Assembly (NCBI GenBank): GCA_028701945.1
Contig: JAQVPT010000015.1
Location: 1 to 22,705 of the forward strand
Origin: Bacteroidales bacterium
Lineage (GTDB): Bacteria > Bacteroidota > Bacteroidia > Bacteroidales > ML635J-15
DNA: 22,705 nucleotides
Direction of reading: 5' to 3'
Within the stretch, counting starts at the first letter, position 1. Each line of letters starts with the position of its first letter. Under the pieces are notes generated by a model, which had not been told where the DNA came from, searched no databases, and saw only the letters and a program-made list of their open reading frames with translations. The translations under genes were made by a program, and so were the position numbers. Shown one piece after another: positions 21,886 to 22,705 of this stretch.

Positions 21886-22705
21886 TTAGTACAAGAAAAA
21901 TAATCCTACTCCAATTACCGTAATAATAGAGCCAATAATTTCCATTGGTTTAATTTTTTCTTTAAAAATAAACATTGCCGGAAGTATGATTATTATTGGA
22001 GCAAGCGACGAAAGTGTTGCTGCTATACCTGTTTCGGTGTATTTGACAGCGATAAGACTGAACGAAACACCAAGGAATGGTCCTGCAAAAGACCCCAGTG
22101 TAATCCATTTTATTGCAGATACGTTTTTAAAACCGTTAATAGTTTTTTTCCACAATTTTGAGAATGTAAGAATTATTGAAAACCCAACTATACCAGCAAT
22201 TATTCTTATTTGCGTAGCAGCAAAAGCGTCATAATCCCCCATTCCTTTTTTACTAAGCACGAGTCCCCCTGCCTGTCCACATGCTCCGCCAAAAGCCAAT
22301 AAAAGTCCCCAAAAAACAACACTTGGCTTGTGCTTAAATAGTTTTGTTCGAGTTTTACCAACTTCTTTTTTTTCTGGCTTTTTCCATAGAACAACAGCAA
22401 TTCCGGTAATTGTTACCAACATAGCAATAAATTGTTTTATACTTAAAGCTTCATCAAGAATAAGCCAACCTAAAAAAGCTGTAATGGGCGGAGCAAGAGA
22501 CATTATAAGCATAGAAAGTCTTGCACCAATAACAACATAAGCTCTAAAAAGCAACAAAGCTCCTATAACAAACCCAACAATTCCCGAAAGAGACAACCAC
22601 AACCACGCATCAATATTTGCATCAGTGGCAAAATATAGACCCCTTGTAAAGTAAGTGTAAATGGAAATAAATAAGAGTGCGAAAATTAGTCGGAGAAAAT
22701 TAAGT
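21886..22705 (-). CDS. EamA/DMT-family transporter, 5' end cut by the window
   Basis: About 272 residues are visible, and the frame stays open through the right edge. The last visible upstream residues read LNFLRLIFALLFISIYTYF, a membrane helix. Family features follow: LWLSLSGIVGFVIGALLLFRAYVVIGARLSM, the end-of-domain motif PPITAFLGWLILDEALS, and in the second half SSLAPIIIILPAMFIFKEKIKPMEIIGSIITVIGV. This is the two-times-EamA, ten-helix drug/metabolite transporter layout. A TTG at 22600-22602 could be taken as a start and would give 238 residues, but it would cut through the first EamA domain while coding sense continues upstream, so it is not the start. The substrate is unknown; members export or import amino acids, nucleosides or other small metabolites. 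No tie to the GAPDH operon is apparent beyond shared strand. Confidence 0.88.
   Translation of the reverse strand, partial: LNFLRLIFALLFISIYTYFTRGLYFATDANIDAWLWLSLSGIVGFVIGALLLFRAYVVIGARLSMLIMSLAPPITAFLGWLILDEALSIKQFIAMLVTITGIAVVLWKKPEKKEVGKTRTKLFKHKPSVVFWGLLLAFGGACGQAGGLVLSKKGMGDYDAFAATQIRIIAGIVGFSIILTFSKLWKKTINGFKNVSAIKWITLGSFAGPFLGVSFSLIAVKYTETGIAATLSSLAPIIIILPAMFIFKEKIKPMEIIGSIITVIGVGLFFLY

Noticed and set aside
22600..22602. TTG as start of the EamA transporter
   Set aside because: The frame continues upstream with a typical first transmembrane helix to the window edge; the real start is outside.

Overview
The window reads as a chromosomal segment of an AT-rich member of the Bacteroidota. 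Three things support this. One gene encodes a signal-peptide protein ending in a type IX secretion sorting domain. Several genes are preceded by the Bacteroidota-type -7 box TAnnTTTG. The gene set fits as well: GlnRS, a membrane-anchored multi-HhH protein, and leaders with little Shine-Dalgarno signal. I found no rRNA, tRNA, CRISPR array or intact insertion sequence.

Layout, left to right. (1) 1-2027, plus strand: the tail of an AGCS-type symporter, a four-domain helix-hairpin-helix membrane protein and a SpoU/TrmH RNA methyltransferase, closely spaced. (2) 1996-6584, minus strand, transcribed right to left: a lipoprotein of the permuted papain-like YiiX group, a TMTC-like membrane glycosyltransferase with TPRs, a DPM1-like GT2 glycosyltransferase and a nitronate monooxygenase family flavoprotein. 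The last three overlap by 4 nt each. (3) 6917-8854, plus strand: a secreted protein with 14 near-identical BspA/DUF285-type repeats and a T9SS C-terminal domain, followed by 503 nt of hairpin-rich non-coding DNA. (4) 9358-11504, minus strand: glnS and coaD, overlapping, with a good promoter in front of glnS. (5) 11750-14574, plus strand: an AlgI-like MBOAT acyltransferase and an AlgX/AlgJ-like SGNH partner, a polysaccharide O-acetylation pair. (6) 14729-21114, minus strand: a GAPDH homologue, a 1366-residue PPDK-like phosphotransfer protein and a second, very different GAPDH homologue, packed as one transcription unit. (7) 21115-21885: a 771-nt gene-free region with a structured element. (8) 21886 to the right edge, minus strand: an EamA/DMT transporter, cut by the window end.

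The most unusual part is region 6. The large protein keeps a PPDK-type ATP-grasp domain and the phosphohistidine swivel domain, but ends before the PEP/pyruvate TIM barrel. In front it carries about 860 residues I cannot assign. It is translationally coupled to one divergent GAPDH and lies 30 nt ahead of another. Both GAPDHs keep the catalytic Cys and His but have altered cofactor- or phosphate-site motifs, and both share the segment RSVLNNI. I infer a dedicated ATP-driven phosphotransfer module linked to triose-phosphate or aldehyde chemistry; its substrate cannot be read from the sequence.
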